Below the pieces are notes generated by a model. The model was not told the DNA's origin. It saw only the letters and a program-made list of their open reading frames with translations, and did not search any database. Shown here piece after piece: positions 52,577 to 61,657 of a stretch of DNA of 64,000 nt (position 1 is the first letter of the stretch; the number at the start of each line of letters is the position of its first letter). The stretch spans positions 496,001 to 560,000 of the forward strand of contig NZ_JBGGWA010000004.1 in NCBI RefSeq assembly GCF_041321145.1. The letters run 5' to 3'. This DNA comes from Paraburkholderia sp041321145 (GTDB taxonomy: Bacteria > Pseudomonadota > Gammaproteobacteria > Burkholderiales > Burkholderiaceae). Position numbers and translations under genes: made by a program.

Positions 52577-53302
52577 TCAGGCGGTGAGAGCACCGGCCTG
52601 CGGTTGGGCGACGGCCGCGGGACTGCCGTCGAGGTTTGCGGTGAGGCGTGCTGCAAAGGTACGGGCCACGTCGTCCCAGCCGGCGGCAACGCCCAGCGTG
52701 GCCATATCGACTGTTTCGAGCCCCGCGTAGCCACATGGGTTGATGGCCAGAAACGGCCGCAAGTCCATGTTCACATTCAGGCTCACGCCGTGATAGCTGC
52801 AGCCGTTGCGTATTTTCAGACCCAGCGCGGCGATCTTGGCGCCAGCGTGCAAGCCGGCGTCCGGCCCGGGCGCCACGTAGATACCAGGGGCGCCCGCCTT
52901 GCGTTCTCCGGCGAGATTATACGCCGCGAGGGTGTCGATCACAGCCTGCTCGATCCGCGTGACCATCTCGCGCACCATCAGCTTGCGTCGGCGCAGGTCG
53001 AGCAGGAGGTAGGCCACCACCTGCCCGGGCCCGTGATAGGTGATCTGCCCGCCGCGGTCGACTTTGACCAGCGGAATGCCGCTGTCGGCGGCCAGCAGAT
53101 GCGCCGGGTCGCCGGCCTGGCCGAGCGTGAAGACGGGTGGGTGTTCGACCAGCCAGATTTCATCGGGTGTGCCGGCAGTGCGCTCGTCGGTGAACGCGCG
53201 CATCGCTTCGAAACTGGCTTCGTAAGGTTCGCTGCCTAGCCAGCGCAGCATAAGCGGCGCCGTAACGGGCAATGGAGACGAGGAAACCGGGGTGGCGCAC
53301 AT
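52577..53302 (-). CDS. lipB: Octanoyl-[ACP]:protein octanoyltransferase
   Basis: 241 residues. LipB motifs: VDRGGQITYHGPGQVVAYLLLDL, the catalytic Lys in HAGAKIAALGLKIRNGCSYHG and the catalytic Cys in AINPCGYAGLE. It moves octanoate from ACP to lipoyl domains for LipA. The start at 53302 adds a short variable N terminus (MCATPVSSSPLPV). Confidence 0.96.
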   Translation of the reverse strand: MCATPVSSSPLPVTAPLMLRWLGSEPYEASFEAMRAFTDERTAGTPDEIWLVEHPPVFTLGQAGDPAHLLAADSGIPLVKVDRGGQITYHGPGQVVAYLLLDLRRRKLMVREMVTRIEQAVIDTLAAYNLAGERKAGAPGIYVAPGPDAGLHAGAKIAALGLKIRNGCSYHGVSLNVNMDLRPFLAINPCGYAGLETVDMATLGVAAGWDDVARTFAARLTANLDGSPAAVAQPQAGALTA

Positions 53303-53411
53303 AATCCCGACAGTTTACCGAAATCTGGGAATCCCCGCCGGAAGTGGCTTCGTCAGGGCGCACCATCGTCTTTGCGGATTCAAGCCGGAGCATAGTGTTT
53401 TGCTGCAGCGT

Positions 53412-53463
53412 CGCTCCGGCCGGGGCGTCTTTTTTTCGCCGCCGCGCTGTTCCGGCCGGAGCG
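53412..53463. repeat. 12-base inverted repeat upstream of lipB
   Basis: CGCTCCGGCCGG (53412-53423) and CCGGCCGGAGCG (53452-53463), a perfect pair 28 bases apart. Just after it two near-identical CTGCGGCGCC units follow. It lies in the 246-base gap between the DUF2917 gene and lipB, where no gene was seen; it could act as a terminator or operator. Confidence 0.5.
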
Positions 53464-53548
53464 CCCTTCAGCTGCGGCGCCCTCCAACTGCGGCGCCGTT
53501 CGGCTGCTGCAGCGCCGGTCCGCCGTGGCGTCCCGGCACCGCCCAGGT

Positions 53549-53875
53549 TCACACGGTGCGCCAACCGCCGCGCATCCGTGCCGCCAGCCGCTCCCCGACC
53601 CGAGCGAACCAGTTCAGCGCGCGCTCGTCGCAGCGCGTCGGCACCGAAAACGCCACCGTCGCCTGCGTGCTGCCTTCGGCGCTCAGCCACAAGCGTTCGC
53701 CGCGCCGCAATCGCAGCGTGTGGCCGGGCTGCAGCCAGTAGTCTTCGGTGTCGTCGCTGCGCGTGACCCACACCGCGCCGCCGTGCACGACCAGCTTGGT
53801 GCTGCGTGCTACCTTCATGGGAATGGTTTCGCCGCTACGGATTTCAAACGCGGTACTAGAGGAAATTTCTCGCAT
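53549..53875 (-). CDS. DUF2917 protein
   Basis: 108 residues. A cupin-like beta-rich core (AFEIRSGETIPMKVARSTKLVVHGGAVWVTRSDDTEDYWLQPGHTLRL) matches DUF2917, found mainly in Burkholderiales. No function is known. It is read divergently from a LysR-type regulator with fewer than 100 bases between, which suggests control by that regulator. Confidence 0.82.
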   Translation of the reverse strand: MREISSSTAFEIRSGETIPMKVARSTKLVVHGGAVWVTRSDDTEDYWLQPGHTLRLRRGERLWLSAEGSTQATVAFSVPTRCDERALNWFARVGERLAARMRGGWRTV

Positions 53876-53973
53876 TATGCCCTCGCCAAAAATCGTTTCA
53901 TGGCTACAATCCTAGGCGTAGCAAGGGTTTACGCAAAACGATCTATTTTCACCTCTATGTGAGAAATATTGCG

Positions 53974-54954
53974 ATGGACCTTCGGCAATTACCCCCGTTA
54001 AACGCTGTCAAGGCGTTCGAAGCCGCCGCCCGCCACGAAAGCTTCTCGCGCGCGGCAGACGAACTGTTCGTCACACACGGCGCCGTGAGTCACCAGATTC
54101 GCGCGCTGGAGGCGGAGCTGGGCGTCACGCTGTTCGCCCGCGACGGCAAGCGCGTGCGGCTCACGGACACGGGCCGCCGCTATGCCACCCGCGTGCGCAC
54201 CGCGCTGACGGCGCTCGCCGACGCCACCCGAGAAGTCCGAGCCGGTGACCGCGAGCGGCGTCTTGTCGTGTCGATGCTGTCGTCGTTTGCAGCACGCTGG
54301 GTAACGCCGCGTATCGGCAGTTTTATCGAGGCGCATCCACAGTGGGACCTCGAACTGTTGTCCACCAACGCGCTAACGGACTTCGCACGCGACGACGTCG
54401 ACGTGGCGATTCGCTTCGGCTACGGCAAATATTCAGGGCTGCACGCGGAGTTGCTGCTGGAGGAGATCTTCTTTCCGGCTTGTGCGCCGAATTTCAATGG
54501 CGGCAAGCTGCCGCAAACGCCTGCCGATCTGGCCACAGTCCCGCTGCTGCGTTCAGACGACGAGCTTTGGCGCCCGTGGTTCGACTCCGCCGGGCTCACC
54601 GACTGGCAGGAGCCCAAGCGTGGCGTGCTGTATCAGGATTCGTCGAATCTGCTGCAAGCGGCTATCGACGGCCAAGGCGTCGCGCTCACGCGCCGTTCGC
54701 TGGCGATGCACGAGATCGCAGCGGGCCGTCTCGTGCGGCTATTCAATGTGGATGGCCCAAGCCCGTGGCAGTATTACTTCATTTGCCCGCCGCAGATGCT
54801 CGAAACCGCCCGGGTCAAGGCGTTTCGCGATTGGGTATTCGAAGAGGTGGGGCGGTTCAAACAGCTTTTCGACCGCGCCTGCGAGGCTAGACCCGCAGCA
54901 AGGGCCGATCTGTCGGCGGACGCATTGCGCGTCACGCCGTATCGTGAGGCATAA
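53974..54954 (+). CDS. LysR-type transcriptional regulator, GcvA-like
   Basis: 326 residues from MDLRQLPPLNAVKAFEAAARHESFSRAADELFVTHGAVSHQIRALEAELG, the GcvA-type helix-turn-helix. The effector domain follows (RLVVSMLSSFAARWVTPRIGSFIEAHPQWDLELL). An upstream ATG adds five residues. The gap to DUF2917 contains ATTTCTC and GAGAAAT as distant inverted halves. Target is probably the divergent gene and itself; effector unknown. In E. coli a LysR gene also lies in the lip locus. Confidence 0.93.
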   Translation: MDLRQLPPLNAVKAFEAAARHESFSRAADELFVTHGAVSHQIRALEAELGVTLFARDGKRVRLTDTGRRYATRVRTALTALADATREVRAGDRERRLVVSMLSSFAARWVTPRIGSFIEAHPQWDLELLSTNALTDFARDDVDVAIRFGYGKYSGLHAELLLEEIFFPACAPNFNGGKLPQTPADLATVPLLRSDDELWRPWFDSAGLTDWQEPKRGVLYQDSSNLLQAAIDGQGVALTRRSLAMHEIAAGRLVRLFNVDGPSPWQYYFICPPQMLETARVKAFRDWVFEEVGRFKQLFDRACEARPAARADLSADALRVTPYREA

Positions 54955-54963
54955 CGCCAGCCT

Positions 54964-55233
54964 TCAAAGCACCACCTTCACCATGGGATGCCCGGTGAGC
55001 GCGCGATAGATATCGTCGAGTTGCGCACGGCTCGTGGCACGCACCGTGACCGTCAAACCGGTGTAATTGCCGCCGCTGGACGGCCGCGTTTCGACACGGG
55101 TGGCGTCGACTTCGTTATCGAACTGCCGGACCACCGTGACAATCGTCTCGGCGAACTCCGGATGCGATTTACCCATGATCTTGATTGGGAAATCGCACGG
55201 AAACTCAAACAGTGATTCGTTCTCGGGACTCAT
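54964..55233 (-). CDS. DUF493/YbeD-family protein
   Basis: 89 residues from MSPENESLFEFPCDFPIKIMGKSHPEFAE, with AAGGAG seven bases before the ATG. An ACT-like small regulatory fold (FDNEVDATRVETRPSSGGNYTGLTVTVRATSRAQLDDIY) is conserved next to lipB in many proteobacteria. Function unknown. Its start lies 29 bases inside the end of the transaminase gene, so the two are likely coupled. Confidence 0.93.
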   Translation of the reverse strand: MSPENESLFEFPCDFPIKIMGKSHPEFAETIVTVVRQFDNEVDATRVETRPSSGGNYTGLTVTVRATSRAQLDDIYRALTGHPMVKVVL

Positions 55234-56161
55234 TCTCTACTCCTTGCTGCGCCTCTTGCGCTTCCTTCGCTTTGGCCTGCTGATAGGCCGCATACAGCGC
55301 CGCAAACACAGCGCCCGGCTTGCCGTCGCCGACCGGCTGGCCATCGAGTTGCGTGACCGGCAGCACTTCCTTGGTCGCTGAGCTAACCAGAATCTCGTCG
55401 GCTGCACGCAGCTCGGCTTCAGCGATCTCGCGCGCCTCGAAGCGGATGCCGCACTCACTCGTCAGCTCTTCGATCAGACCGTAGCGAATGCCTTCGAGAA
55501 TCTTGTGACTACGCGGCGGCGCGGACAACACGCCCTCCTTCACCATCCACACATTGGACGACGAACCTTCGGTCAGCATGCCGTCGCGAAACTGGATCGT
55601 CTCGAAGGCGTCGTTTTCAGCCGCGTATTGCGCCATCAGCACGTTGCCGAGCAGCGACACCGATTTGATATCGCAATTGAGCCAGCGACGGTCTTCGGCG
55701 GTAACGCAACGCACGCCTTGCGCGCGCTGTGCTGCGTCCGGCAGGCTCAGCGGCGTAACCATCACGAATACGGTCGGCTGGATGCCGGCCGGGAACGCGT
55801 GAGCTCGCTTCGCAACGCCACGGGTGATCTGAACATAGGCAATCGCGTCCTGATCGGCACGCAAGCCCGCGTCCGCTTCGTTCGCCGCGACCACGCGCCC
55901 GATCAGCGCGCGCCAGCCGGCAGAGTCGAACGGATTGACGATGCCGACCTTGTCGAGCGAACGCGCGAGGCGCGCCAGATGGTGCCTGAAGCGAAACGGC
56001 GTACGGCCGCTTGCGTGCGCATACAGCGGCGCGACTTCGTAAATGCCGTCGCCGAAAATAAAGCCGCGGTCGAGAACCGGCACGCGCGCTTCGGACAACG
56101 GCACCAGTTCACCGTTCAGATAGACGATCGGGTCGAGCGAAACATCGGAAACAGCAGTCAT
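55205..56161 (-). CDS. dat: D-amino acid aminotransferase (class IV PLP enzyme)
   Basis: 318 residues. Fold type IV features: VPVLDRGFIFGDGIYEVAPLYA, FRFRHHLARLARSLDKVGI, the catalytic Lys in CDIKSVSLLGNVLMAQYAAE and the cofactor region LTEGSSSNVWMV. It interconverts D-alanine and D-glutamate precursors and 2-oxo acids. Place between dacC and ybeD (12-base gap to dacC) suits a role in cell-wall D-amino acid metabolism. Branched-chain or aminodeoxychorismate specificities cannot be fully excluded. Confidence 0.92.
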   Translation of the reverse strand: MTAVSDVSLDPIVYLNGELVPLSEARVPVLDRGFIFGDGIYEVAPLYAHASGRTPFRFRHHLARLARSLDKVGIVNPFDSAGWRALIGRVVAANEADAGLRADQDAIAYVQITRGVAKRAHAFPAGIQPTVFVMVTPLSLPDAAQRAQGVRCVTAEDRRWLNCDIKSVSLLGNVLMAQYAAENDAFETIQFRDGMLTEGSSSNVWMVKEGVLSAPPRSHKILEGIRYGLIEELTSECGIRFEAREIAEAELRAADEILVSSATKEVLPVTQLDGQPVGDGKPGAVFAALYAAYQQAKAKEAQEAQQGVENESRERITV

Positions 56162-56173
56162 CGCAATCGGCTC

Positions 56174-57403
56174 TTATTTCTTCTTGTTGAACATCAGCAT
56201 CAGCGAATCCCACACGCGACCCACCACGCCGGCTTGCGGCACGGCCTGCAACGCGACCACCGGGAATTGCGCCAGCACCTTGCCGTCGGCCACGAGCTTC
56301 GCGGTGCCGACCTGCTGACCGTTCGCGATCGGTGCGATCAACGGATCGATCTGCTCGATCTGCGGCTTCACCTTGTCGCCCATGCCCTTCGGCACGGTGA
56401 TGTATTGATCGCTCTTCACGCCGATCTGCACCCTGTCCTGCGCACCCTTGTAGACGCGTGGCGTGCCCACCACCTGATTCGCCTTGTACAGACGCACCGT
56501 GTCATACGCGGTGTAGCCGTAGTTGAGCATTTTCAGGCTGTCCTGCACGCGGTCGTGTTCCTTGGTCTCGCCCATCATCACCGAAACGAGACGGCGCGAC
56601 GCGTCCGTGGTACCCGGCAGCGAACGCTTCGCGCTCGCGATCAGGCAGTAACCGGCGGCCTGCGTATGGCCGGTTTTAAGGCCGTCCACCGTCGGGTCGA
56701 TCCACAGCAGACGATTGCGGTTCGGCTGCTTGATCTTGTTGTACGTGAATTCCTTGACCGAAAAGATGTTGTAGTAGTCGGGGAAGTCACGAATCAGGCG
56801 CGCCGACAACACCGCGAGGTCGCCTGCGGTGGTGTAGTGCTGCGGGTCGGGCATGCCGTTCACATCGGCGAAATGCGTGTGCTTCATGCCAAGGCGCTGC
56901 GCTTCGGTGTTCATCATGTTGACGAACTGCGCCTCGCTGCCGCCCACCAGTTCGGCCAGCGCGATCGCCGCGTCGTTACCCGACTGGACGATCATGCCGT
57001 AGACCAGATCGTGCACGGTCACCGGCTTGTTCGCTTCGATGAACATGCGCGATTCGTCGGTTTTCACACGGCGCACCGCTTCGCTCGGCATCACCGTCTG
57101 GTCCATCGTGATCTTCTTCGTCTGCAGTGCTTCGAAGACGAGGTACGCGGTCATCAGCTTGGTCAGCGAGGCCGGTTCGACGCGTTCGTCGGCATTGCCG
57201 GATGCGAGCACCTGATTGCTGGTCGCATCGACGAGCACCCACGAGCGCGCATTCACCGCCGGCGGGGGTACCTGCGCGAACGCCGCGCTGGCAACGAGCG
57301 TTGCCGGCAACACGATGCCGAGGGTCACGGCACGGCTAAGCGTAGGGGGAATGAAAGAAGAAACTGACGGGAATGACGTGCGGCCGGTGGTGGAGAAACG
57401 CAT
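56174..57403 (-). CDS. dacC: D-alanyl-D-alanine carboxypeptidase (PBP5/6 type)
   Basis: 409 residues from MRFSTTGRTSF. Signal peptide to about 43 (ASAAFAQ). Penicillin-binding motifs are SLTK (Ser79-Lys82), SGN (141-143) and KTG (243-245). A beta-rich C-terminal domain and a terminal amphipathic helix (VVGRVWDSLMLMFNKKK) anchor it to the periplasmic face of the inner membrane. It removes the last D-Ala from pentapeptides. First gene of dacC-dat-ybeD. Confidence 0.95.
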   Translation of the reverse strand: MRFSTTGRTSFPSVSSFIPPTLSRAVTLGIVLPATLVASAAFAQVPPPAVNARSWVLVDATSNQVLASGNADERVEPASLTKLMTAYLVFEALQTKKITMDQTVMPSEAVRRVKTDESRMFIEANKPVTVHDLVYGMIVQSGNDAAIALAELVGGSEAQFVNMMNTEAQRLGMKHTHFADVNGMPDPQHYTTAGDLAVLSARLIRDFPDYYNIFSVKEFTYNKIKQPNRNRLLWIDPTVDGLKTGHTQAAGYCLIASAKRSLPGTTDASRRLVSVMMGETKEHDRVQDSLKMLNYGYTAYDTVRLYKANQVVGTPRVYKGAQDRVQIGVKSDQYITVPKGMGDKVKPQIEQIDPLIAPIANGQQVGTAKLVADGKVLAQFPVVALQAVPQAGVVGRVWDSLMLMFNKKK

Positions 57404-57722
57404 AGGGTCGATTCGTGCGGAAAAATACATCGCGCGCAGGGCGCATTGTTTGGAGGAGCCGGTCGGCGAGCGTCAGGCCGTAAAAACGGCACGGCGCCCA
57501 TTGGACTTCCGGCCACGCGATCGGTTCGCGCAGCACGCCTCGCATCCGGCACCGCTGCGCGCGAAAAAAGCTACGCGTCGCGCGAACTGCCGGGTGGGCG
57601 ATGCTGCGCCCAAAAAAGAGCGCTCATTATACGCGCGCTATCCTGGTAACCTTGCGCAACAGGCGGCGATTAATTTGCATTTGCGCGTACCTGTACCCCC
57701 GAAAACACGCGCCGCACGCCGG
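57404..57722 (-). promoter_or_regulatory. Intergenic region with -10 element for dacC
   Basis: A perfect TATAAT (57631-57626, minus strand) lies about 225 bases before dacC; -35 sequence is poor. The remaining bases hold no recognised gene. Confidence 0.4.
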
Positions 57723-58367
57723 TCAACGCCACGCGTCGACGATGATCCGCTTCAGGATATGCAGCTTGCGATGCAGAAAATGCTCCGCCCCCGGTATCAC
57801 GACCACCGGCAATTCCTGTGGCCGCGCCCAGTCGTAAACCGATTGAATAGGAACGGTGTCGTCGGTTTCACCGTGAATCACGAGCGTGTTTTCCGGTACG
57901 GGCGCCACGTCCCAACGGCTCGCCGCGGTGCCGACGAACACCATCCGCTCGATCTCCTGACCTTCTTCACGCAGTTTCGCGGCCACGTGGGAGAGCACAA
58001 AGGTGCCAAACGAAAAACCCGCCAGCACGAGGGGCAGTTCACGCTGCCCTGCTTCAGACCGCATGTGATCCAGAACGGCGCGCAGGTCGTCGCGCTCGCC
58101 GATGCCGGCGTCATGCTCGCCTTGTGTCTCGCCCACACCGCGAAAATTCGTGCGATACGTCACGTAGTTCAATTGCACGAGCGTGCGCGCGAGCGTCTGC
58201 GCGACCTTGTTGTCCATCGTGCCGCCGAACAGCGGGTGCGGGTGTGCGACGAGCGCGATGCCGCGCGGCGCGGCACCGTTCTCGCGCACTTCGTCGGGCA
58301 GATCCAGCGCGACCTCGATCTTGCCCACCGGGCCGTCGATCAGATATTTCTTCGTGTGTACGTTCAT
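57723..58367 (-). CDS. Small alpha/beta hydrolase
   Basis: 214 residues. Features are VAHPHPLFGGTMDNKVAQTLAR, TNFRGVGETQGEHDAG, the nucleophile elbow GFSFGTFVL and terminal acid/His (GETDDTVP, GAEHFLHRKLHIL). This is the COG2945 type of serine hydrolase with unknown substrate. It follows the 2Fe-2S gene by 8 bases. Confidence 0.9.
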   Translation of the reverse strand: MNVHTKKYLIDGPVGKIEVALDLPDEVRENGAAPRGIALVAHPHPLFGGTMDNKVAQTLARTLVQLNYVTYRTNFRGVGETQGEHDAGIGERDDLRAVLDHMRSEAGQRELPLVLAGFSFGTFVLSHVAAKLREEGQEIERMVFVGTAASRWDVAPVPENTLVIHGETDDTVPIQSVYDWARPQELPVVVIPGAEHFLHRKLHILKRIIVDAWR

Positions 58368-58375
58368 GGCGCGGC

Positions 58376-58699
58376 TTACTGATCGATCTTCAGACGCTCG
58401 ACAATCTTGCCGTTCACAAGATGCGAATCGACGATTTCATCGATATCGCTCTCGTCGACATAGGTGTACCAGATGCCTTCCGGATACACGACCACCGTCG
58501 GGCCGAGTTCGCAGCGATCCAGGCAACCGGCCTTGTTGATGCGCACCTGGCCGGGGCCGGCAAGGCCCAGTTTCTTCACGCGCTTTTTCGCGTGCTCCTG
58601 CATCGCCTGCGCGTTGCAATTCGCACAGCTAGGGCGCTCCGCGCCAGGTTCACGCTGATTGAGACAGAAGAAGACGTGATACTTGTAGAAGGAGTCCAT
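58376..58699 (-). CDS. 2Fe-2S thioredoxin-like ferredoxin
   Basis: 107 residues from MDSFYKYHVFFCLNQ with GGAG close to the ATG. Cluster ligands are probably Cys12, Cys25, Cys59 and Cys63 (CLNQREPGAERPSC, AGCLDRCELGPTVVVYP). This is the NuoE-like (2Fe-2S) ferredoxin domain family. The same frame is open far upstream but that part is antisense noise against VanZ. Electron partner unknown. Confidence 0.92.
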   Translation of the reverse strand: MDSFYKYHVFFCLNQREPGAERPSCANCNAQAMQEHAKKRVKKLGLAGPGQVRINKAGCLDRCELGPTVVVYPEGIWYTYVDESDIDEIVDSHLVNGKIVERLKIDQ

Positions 58700-58833
58700 G
58701 ATGTCCGGGGGCCAAGCTGTAAGAGTGGGAATGGCACTGGAAGCGCTGCGGTGCGCCTGTGTCGTGCGGACGATTATAGCGAGCGAGGCTTGCGGTCGCT
58801 GCGCGGCCGCCTGACGCGAACGTCGCCCGTGCT

Positions 58834-59991
58834 TCACGCGTGATTCGCGCGCCGCTTGAGCCACACATGTTCGACGACATAGGCGAGCCACACCAGCGCC
58901 GCGTACGGCCAGATCCACGCGAGCCAGTGCGCGAGGCCATTGAAGTGCAGATAACGCCCTTGCCGCCAGTCGGCCAGCACGACGTCGAAATACGGATTCA
59001 CCGGCAGCAGATTGACGAACACCAGCGCGACCGTCAGCGCGCAGGCCGCGAGCGCCGCGCGCGACCTGCGCCGCAACCGCAGCGCCAGGAGCGCGGCAAT
59101 GGTGCCGCCGACAAGCCCCACCAGCGCGCCGGGCGTCGCCCAGTCGAACGCAAGGCCGGATTGCGACTGCAGGAAAGTCGCGCCCACTTTCACGCACAAG
59201 GTCGTGACGATAAACGCGAGCAACAGACGCACCCGCGGAGCATGACGGCGGATCGGCAACGACGCCAGCGCGAGCGCGGCGAACAGATTGAGCGTGGTGA
59301 TGACGGCTTCCCAGGCGTCGTCGGGCAGCCAGGCGGCGGCCAGCACGGGCCACGTGCCGACGTGCCAGCCCGGCGGTGTCCACGCGAGCAACGCATCTTG
59401 CGTCGTCGAATCGAAACGCAGCCACAGCGCGCGCGGCCAGTTGCCGAGACCGAACAGACGCGGCGCCGGGTACATCGTCGCGAACGGCCATAAGGCGACG
59501 AGGCAGCCAAGCGCCGCCCTGTCCCGCTCGAACCACAGGAGCCGCAAACGCCGCAGCAAGCCGCGATCGAGCAGCGCACCGGTGGCGGGCGACATGATCG
59601 CCGCACCGAGCAGCGCGCCGAGTACATTGGCAGCCAGATCGAGGTTGGAGGCGACGCGGGTCGGCAGATAGGTCTGCACCGCTTCCATCGCACCCGACAG
59701 CAAGCCGCCGAGTACGAAGGCCAACGCGACCGCCGGCGTGCCGCGCCAGCGCGGATAGACCGCGAGCACCACCAACGCGCCGAACGGCATGTAGCCGAGC
59801 ACGTTGGTGACGACGTCGAACGCCGTGAGGTACTGCGGCATGGGATCGAACAGATACGCGAACGGAGCGAGGCCGAGCGAACGCCAGCCGGAAAACGGAT
59901 ACCACGAACCGTAGACGATCAGCGCGGCATACAACCCCAGCGCCTGGCGGGCGAACGCAGAGGGACGGCGCAGCCAGGGTTTTTCGCTCAT
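58834..59991 (-). CDS. VanZ-family polytopic membrane protein
   Basis: 385 residues from MSEKPWLRRPSAFARQ; upstream frame overlaps the lipoprotein gene. About ten helices. The VanZ module occupies the N-terminal half (FDVVTNVLGYMPFGALVVLAVYPRW, GGLLSGAMEAVQTYLPTRVASNLDLAANVLGALLG), ending in the pattern ETxQ-N-D-N. The C-terminal half is extra membrane sequence. VanZ gives teicoplanin resistance in enterococci; the proteobacterial role is unknown. It lies downstream of a lipid transport operon. Confidence 0.9.
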   Translation of the reverse strand: MSEKPWLRRPSAFARQALGLYAALIVYGSWYPFSGWRSLGLAPFAYLFDPMPQYLTAFDVVTNVLGYMPFGALVVLAVYPRWRGTPAVALAFVLGGLLSGAMEAVQTYLPTRVASNLDLAANVLGALLGAAIMSPATGALLDRGLLRRLRLLWFERDRAALGCLVALWPFATMYPAPRLFGLGNWPRALWLRFDSTTQDALLAWTPPGWHVGTWPVLAAAWLPDDAWEAVITTLNLFAALALASLPIRRHAPRVRLLLAFIVTTLCVKVGATFLQSQSGLAFDWATPGALVGLVGGTIAALLALRLRRRSRAALAACALTVALVFVNLLPVNPYFDVVLADWRQGRYLHFNGLAHWLAWIWPYAALVWLAYVVEHVWLKRRANHA

Positions 59992-60022
59992 GCAGCGCTC
60001 CGTTGCGCGCGCTGCAAGCCCG

Positions 60023-60649
60023 TCATTGCGCGGCGACCAGCGCCTGCACGCCGAGCCACGCGCCGATCTGGGCAACGAGATCGTCGCTGGCCGCGGCGAG
60101 CGCCTGCGCGCCGCCGGCGGCGTCCGCCGAACTGGCCGGCGCGCGCGCAATAAACGTGCGCTGGCCGATCACCTTGCCGTTTTGCGTCAGCGTGGCGCGC
60201 GCGGTGACCGCGGCGTGGCTTTCCGACTGGCTGTCGAAGACCTGTTCGAACTGGCTCAGATCGACCTTCAGCACCGGGGCGCGCACGCCGTCGGCACCGG
60301 TCAGCACCGTGCCACGCGAACTGAGCGCGCCGCGCAGACGCTGAGTCAGCAGTTGCGACGGCGCCATGGTCCAGTGACTATTGGCGTACGACGCGGTCTG
60401 CTGCGCATCGGCGTAGCTGAGCCGGTAAATCAGCTTGTCGGACTCGAGGGTGTCGGGCGCACTGACATCGAGCACCTTCACCGCCGGCAGCGGACCGGCC
60501 GAGGCCGCCGGATTCGGCGGCCCGAAGTCGTAGCGGATATCCGAGAGCGCCGCGGGCGTACCGGCGCATCCCGCAGCCAACACGCTGAACGCGAGGCATA
60601 CCGCAAGCGCGGCGCTCGAGGACAACAATCGGTAAGTCGAGCGTGACAT
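60023..60649 (-). CDS. Lipid-transport auxiliary lipoprotein (PqiC/ABC_trans_aux family)
   Basis: 208 residues. Lipobox LAAGCAG at about residue 28; the mature lipoprotein domain has RYDFGPPNPAAS..VLDVSAPDTLESDKLIYRLSYADAQQTASYANSHWTMAPSQLLTQRL, the DUF330/PqiC pattern. It probably sits on the inner leaflet of the outer membrane and docks an MCE protein. Last of four lipid-transport genes. Confidence 0.9.
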   Translation of the reverse strand: MSRSTYRLLSSSAALAVCLAFSVLAAGCAGTPAALSDIRYDFGPPNPAASAGPLPAVKVLDVSAPDTLESDKLIYRLSYADAQQTASYANSHWTMAPSQLLTQRLRGALSSRGTVLTGADGVRAPVLKVDLSQFEQVFDSQSESHAAVTARATLTQNGKVIGQRTFIARAPASSADAAGGAQALAAASDDLVAQIGAWLGVQALVAAQ

Positions 60650-60678
60650 GAGAATCTTCCTTTCTTCTAACCTTCAAA

Positions 60679-61641
60679 TCATTTAGCAGCGCGCGCGGCG
60701 GGCCACGTAAAGCCGGCTTCGCCTGGTCCCGGCGCCGCACCCGGCGCGCCGAACAGCACGCTGCGCGGATTGGTGCTGAACGTGTCGGCGGCACGGTCCA
60801 CCGAGCGGGCCGCCGAGCGCACGTCTTCGGCGAGCGAATTGACGCGCGGCAGCGTGTCGTAACCCACCCGCGACGACAGGTCCTGCAACGAGCCGTCCAT
60901 CGACGCCAGCGCGTCGCCCGCCTGCTGCGCCGCCGTGCCGACCTTGTTCAGGTTGGACTCGAACGGGCCGTCCGGGCGATTCAGACTGGTGATCAACTGA
61001 TTAGTCGACGCCAGCGTGCGGTCCAGTCCATTGAGCGTGGCGGGCAGCTTCCCGGCTGCCGGCGCCATCTGCTGGGTCAGCGTGGCGACACCGTCGGCAG
61101 CTTTCTGGATGCTTGCCGCCGTGCCGTGCAACTGGCTGACCATTTCCGGCGACAACAGATTGTCGACGTCGTCTGCGACTTTTTCCAGTTTGCGCAGCAA
61201 AACGTCGCCGCGCTGCTGCAACTGATCGAGCAAGCCAGGATGCATCGGCAATTGCGCCACCTGCCTGGTCGACGACACCAGCGGCGAAGGATCGCGCCCA
61301 TTGTCGTCCAGCTGGATGAAGGCGATACCCGTCACGCCCTGAAAACCCAGGCTGCCGAAAGTCGAGTGCGTAATCGGCGCGTGCGTGTCGACGAGGATGC
61401 GGATCACAATCTGTCCCGGATGATCCGGATCGAATTTGATCGACTGCACCTTGCCGACATCGAGCCCGCGGTAGCGCACCGCCGCATCGGTATAGAGCCC
61501 CGTGACGTTGGTGCGCGCGATCAGATCGTACGGCACCCGCACCGACCGGTCGACGTTGAACAAAAAAGCCGCTACTGCGATTGCAGCCAGCAAGGCCACT
61601 GTGAAGATCCCTGCCCAGAAGGCATGTGATTTGTTTTCCAT
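60679..61641 (-). CDS. mlaD: MlaD/MCE-domain protein
   Basis: 320 residues from MENKSHAFWAGIFTVAL. One N-terminal transmembrane helix (about 9-30), an MCE domain (VPYDLIARTNVTGLYTDAAVRYRGLDVGKVQSIKF), and a long helical C-terminal region. The extended tail is more like Pqi/Yeb-type or the MCE proteins of the second Mla-like system than E. coli MlaD (183 residues). It moves phospholipids across the periplasm. Confidence 0.92.
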   Translation of the reverse strand: MENKSHAFWAGIFTVALLAAIAVAAFLFNVDRSVRVPYDLIARTNVTGLYTDAAVRYRGLDVGKVQSIKFDPDHPGQIVIRILVDTHAPITHSTFGSLGFQGVTGIAFIQLDDNGRDPSPLVSSTRQVAQLPMHPGLLDQLQQRGDVLLRKLEKVADDVDNLLSPEMVSQLHGTAASIQKAADGVATLTQQMAPAAGKLPATLNGLDRTLASTNQLITSLNRPDGPFESNLNKVGTAAQQAGDALASMDGSLQDLSSRVGYDTLPRVNSLAEDVRSAARSVDRAADTFSTNPRSVLFGAPGAAPGPGEAGFTWPAARAAK

Positions 61642-61657
61642 TGTCAGGTTCCCTGGT

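Noticed and set aside
55505..57367. 620-residue plus-strand frame
   Set aside because: Runs antisense through dat and dacC; no domain and no ribosome site.
58376..59905. Apparent fusion of a long protein to the 2Fe-2S domain
   Set aside because: The N-terminal part is out-of-frame translation within the VanZ gene; the ferredoxin has its own ATG and ribosome site.
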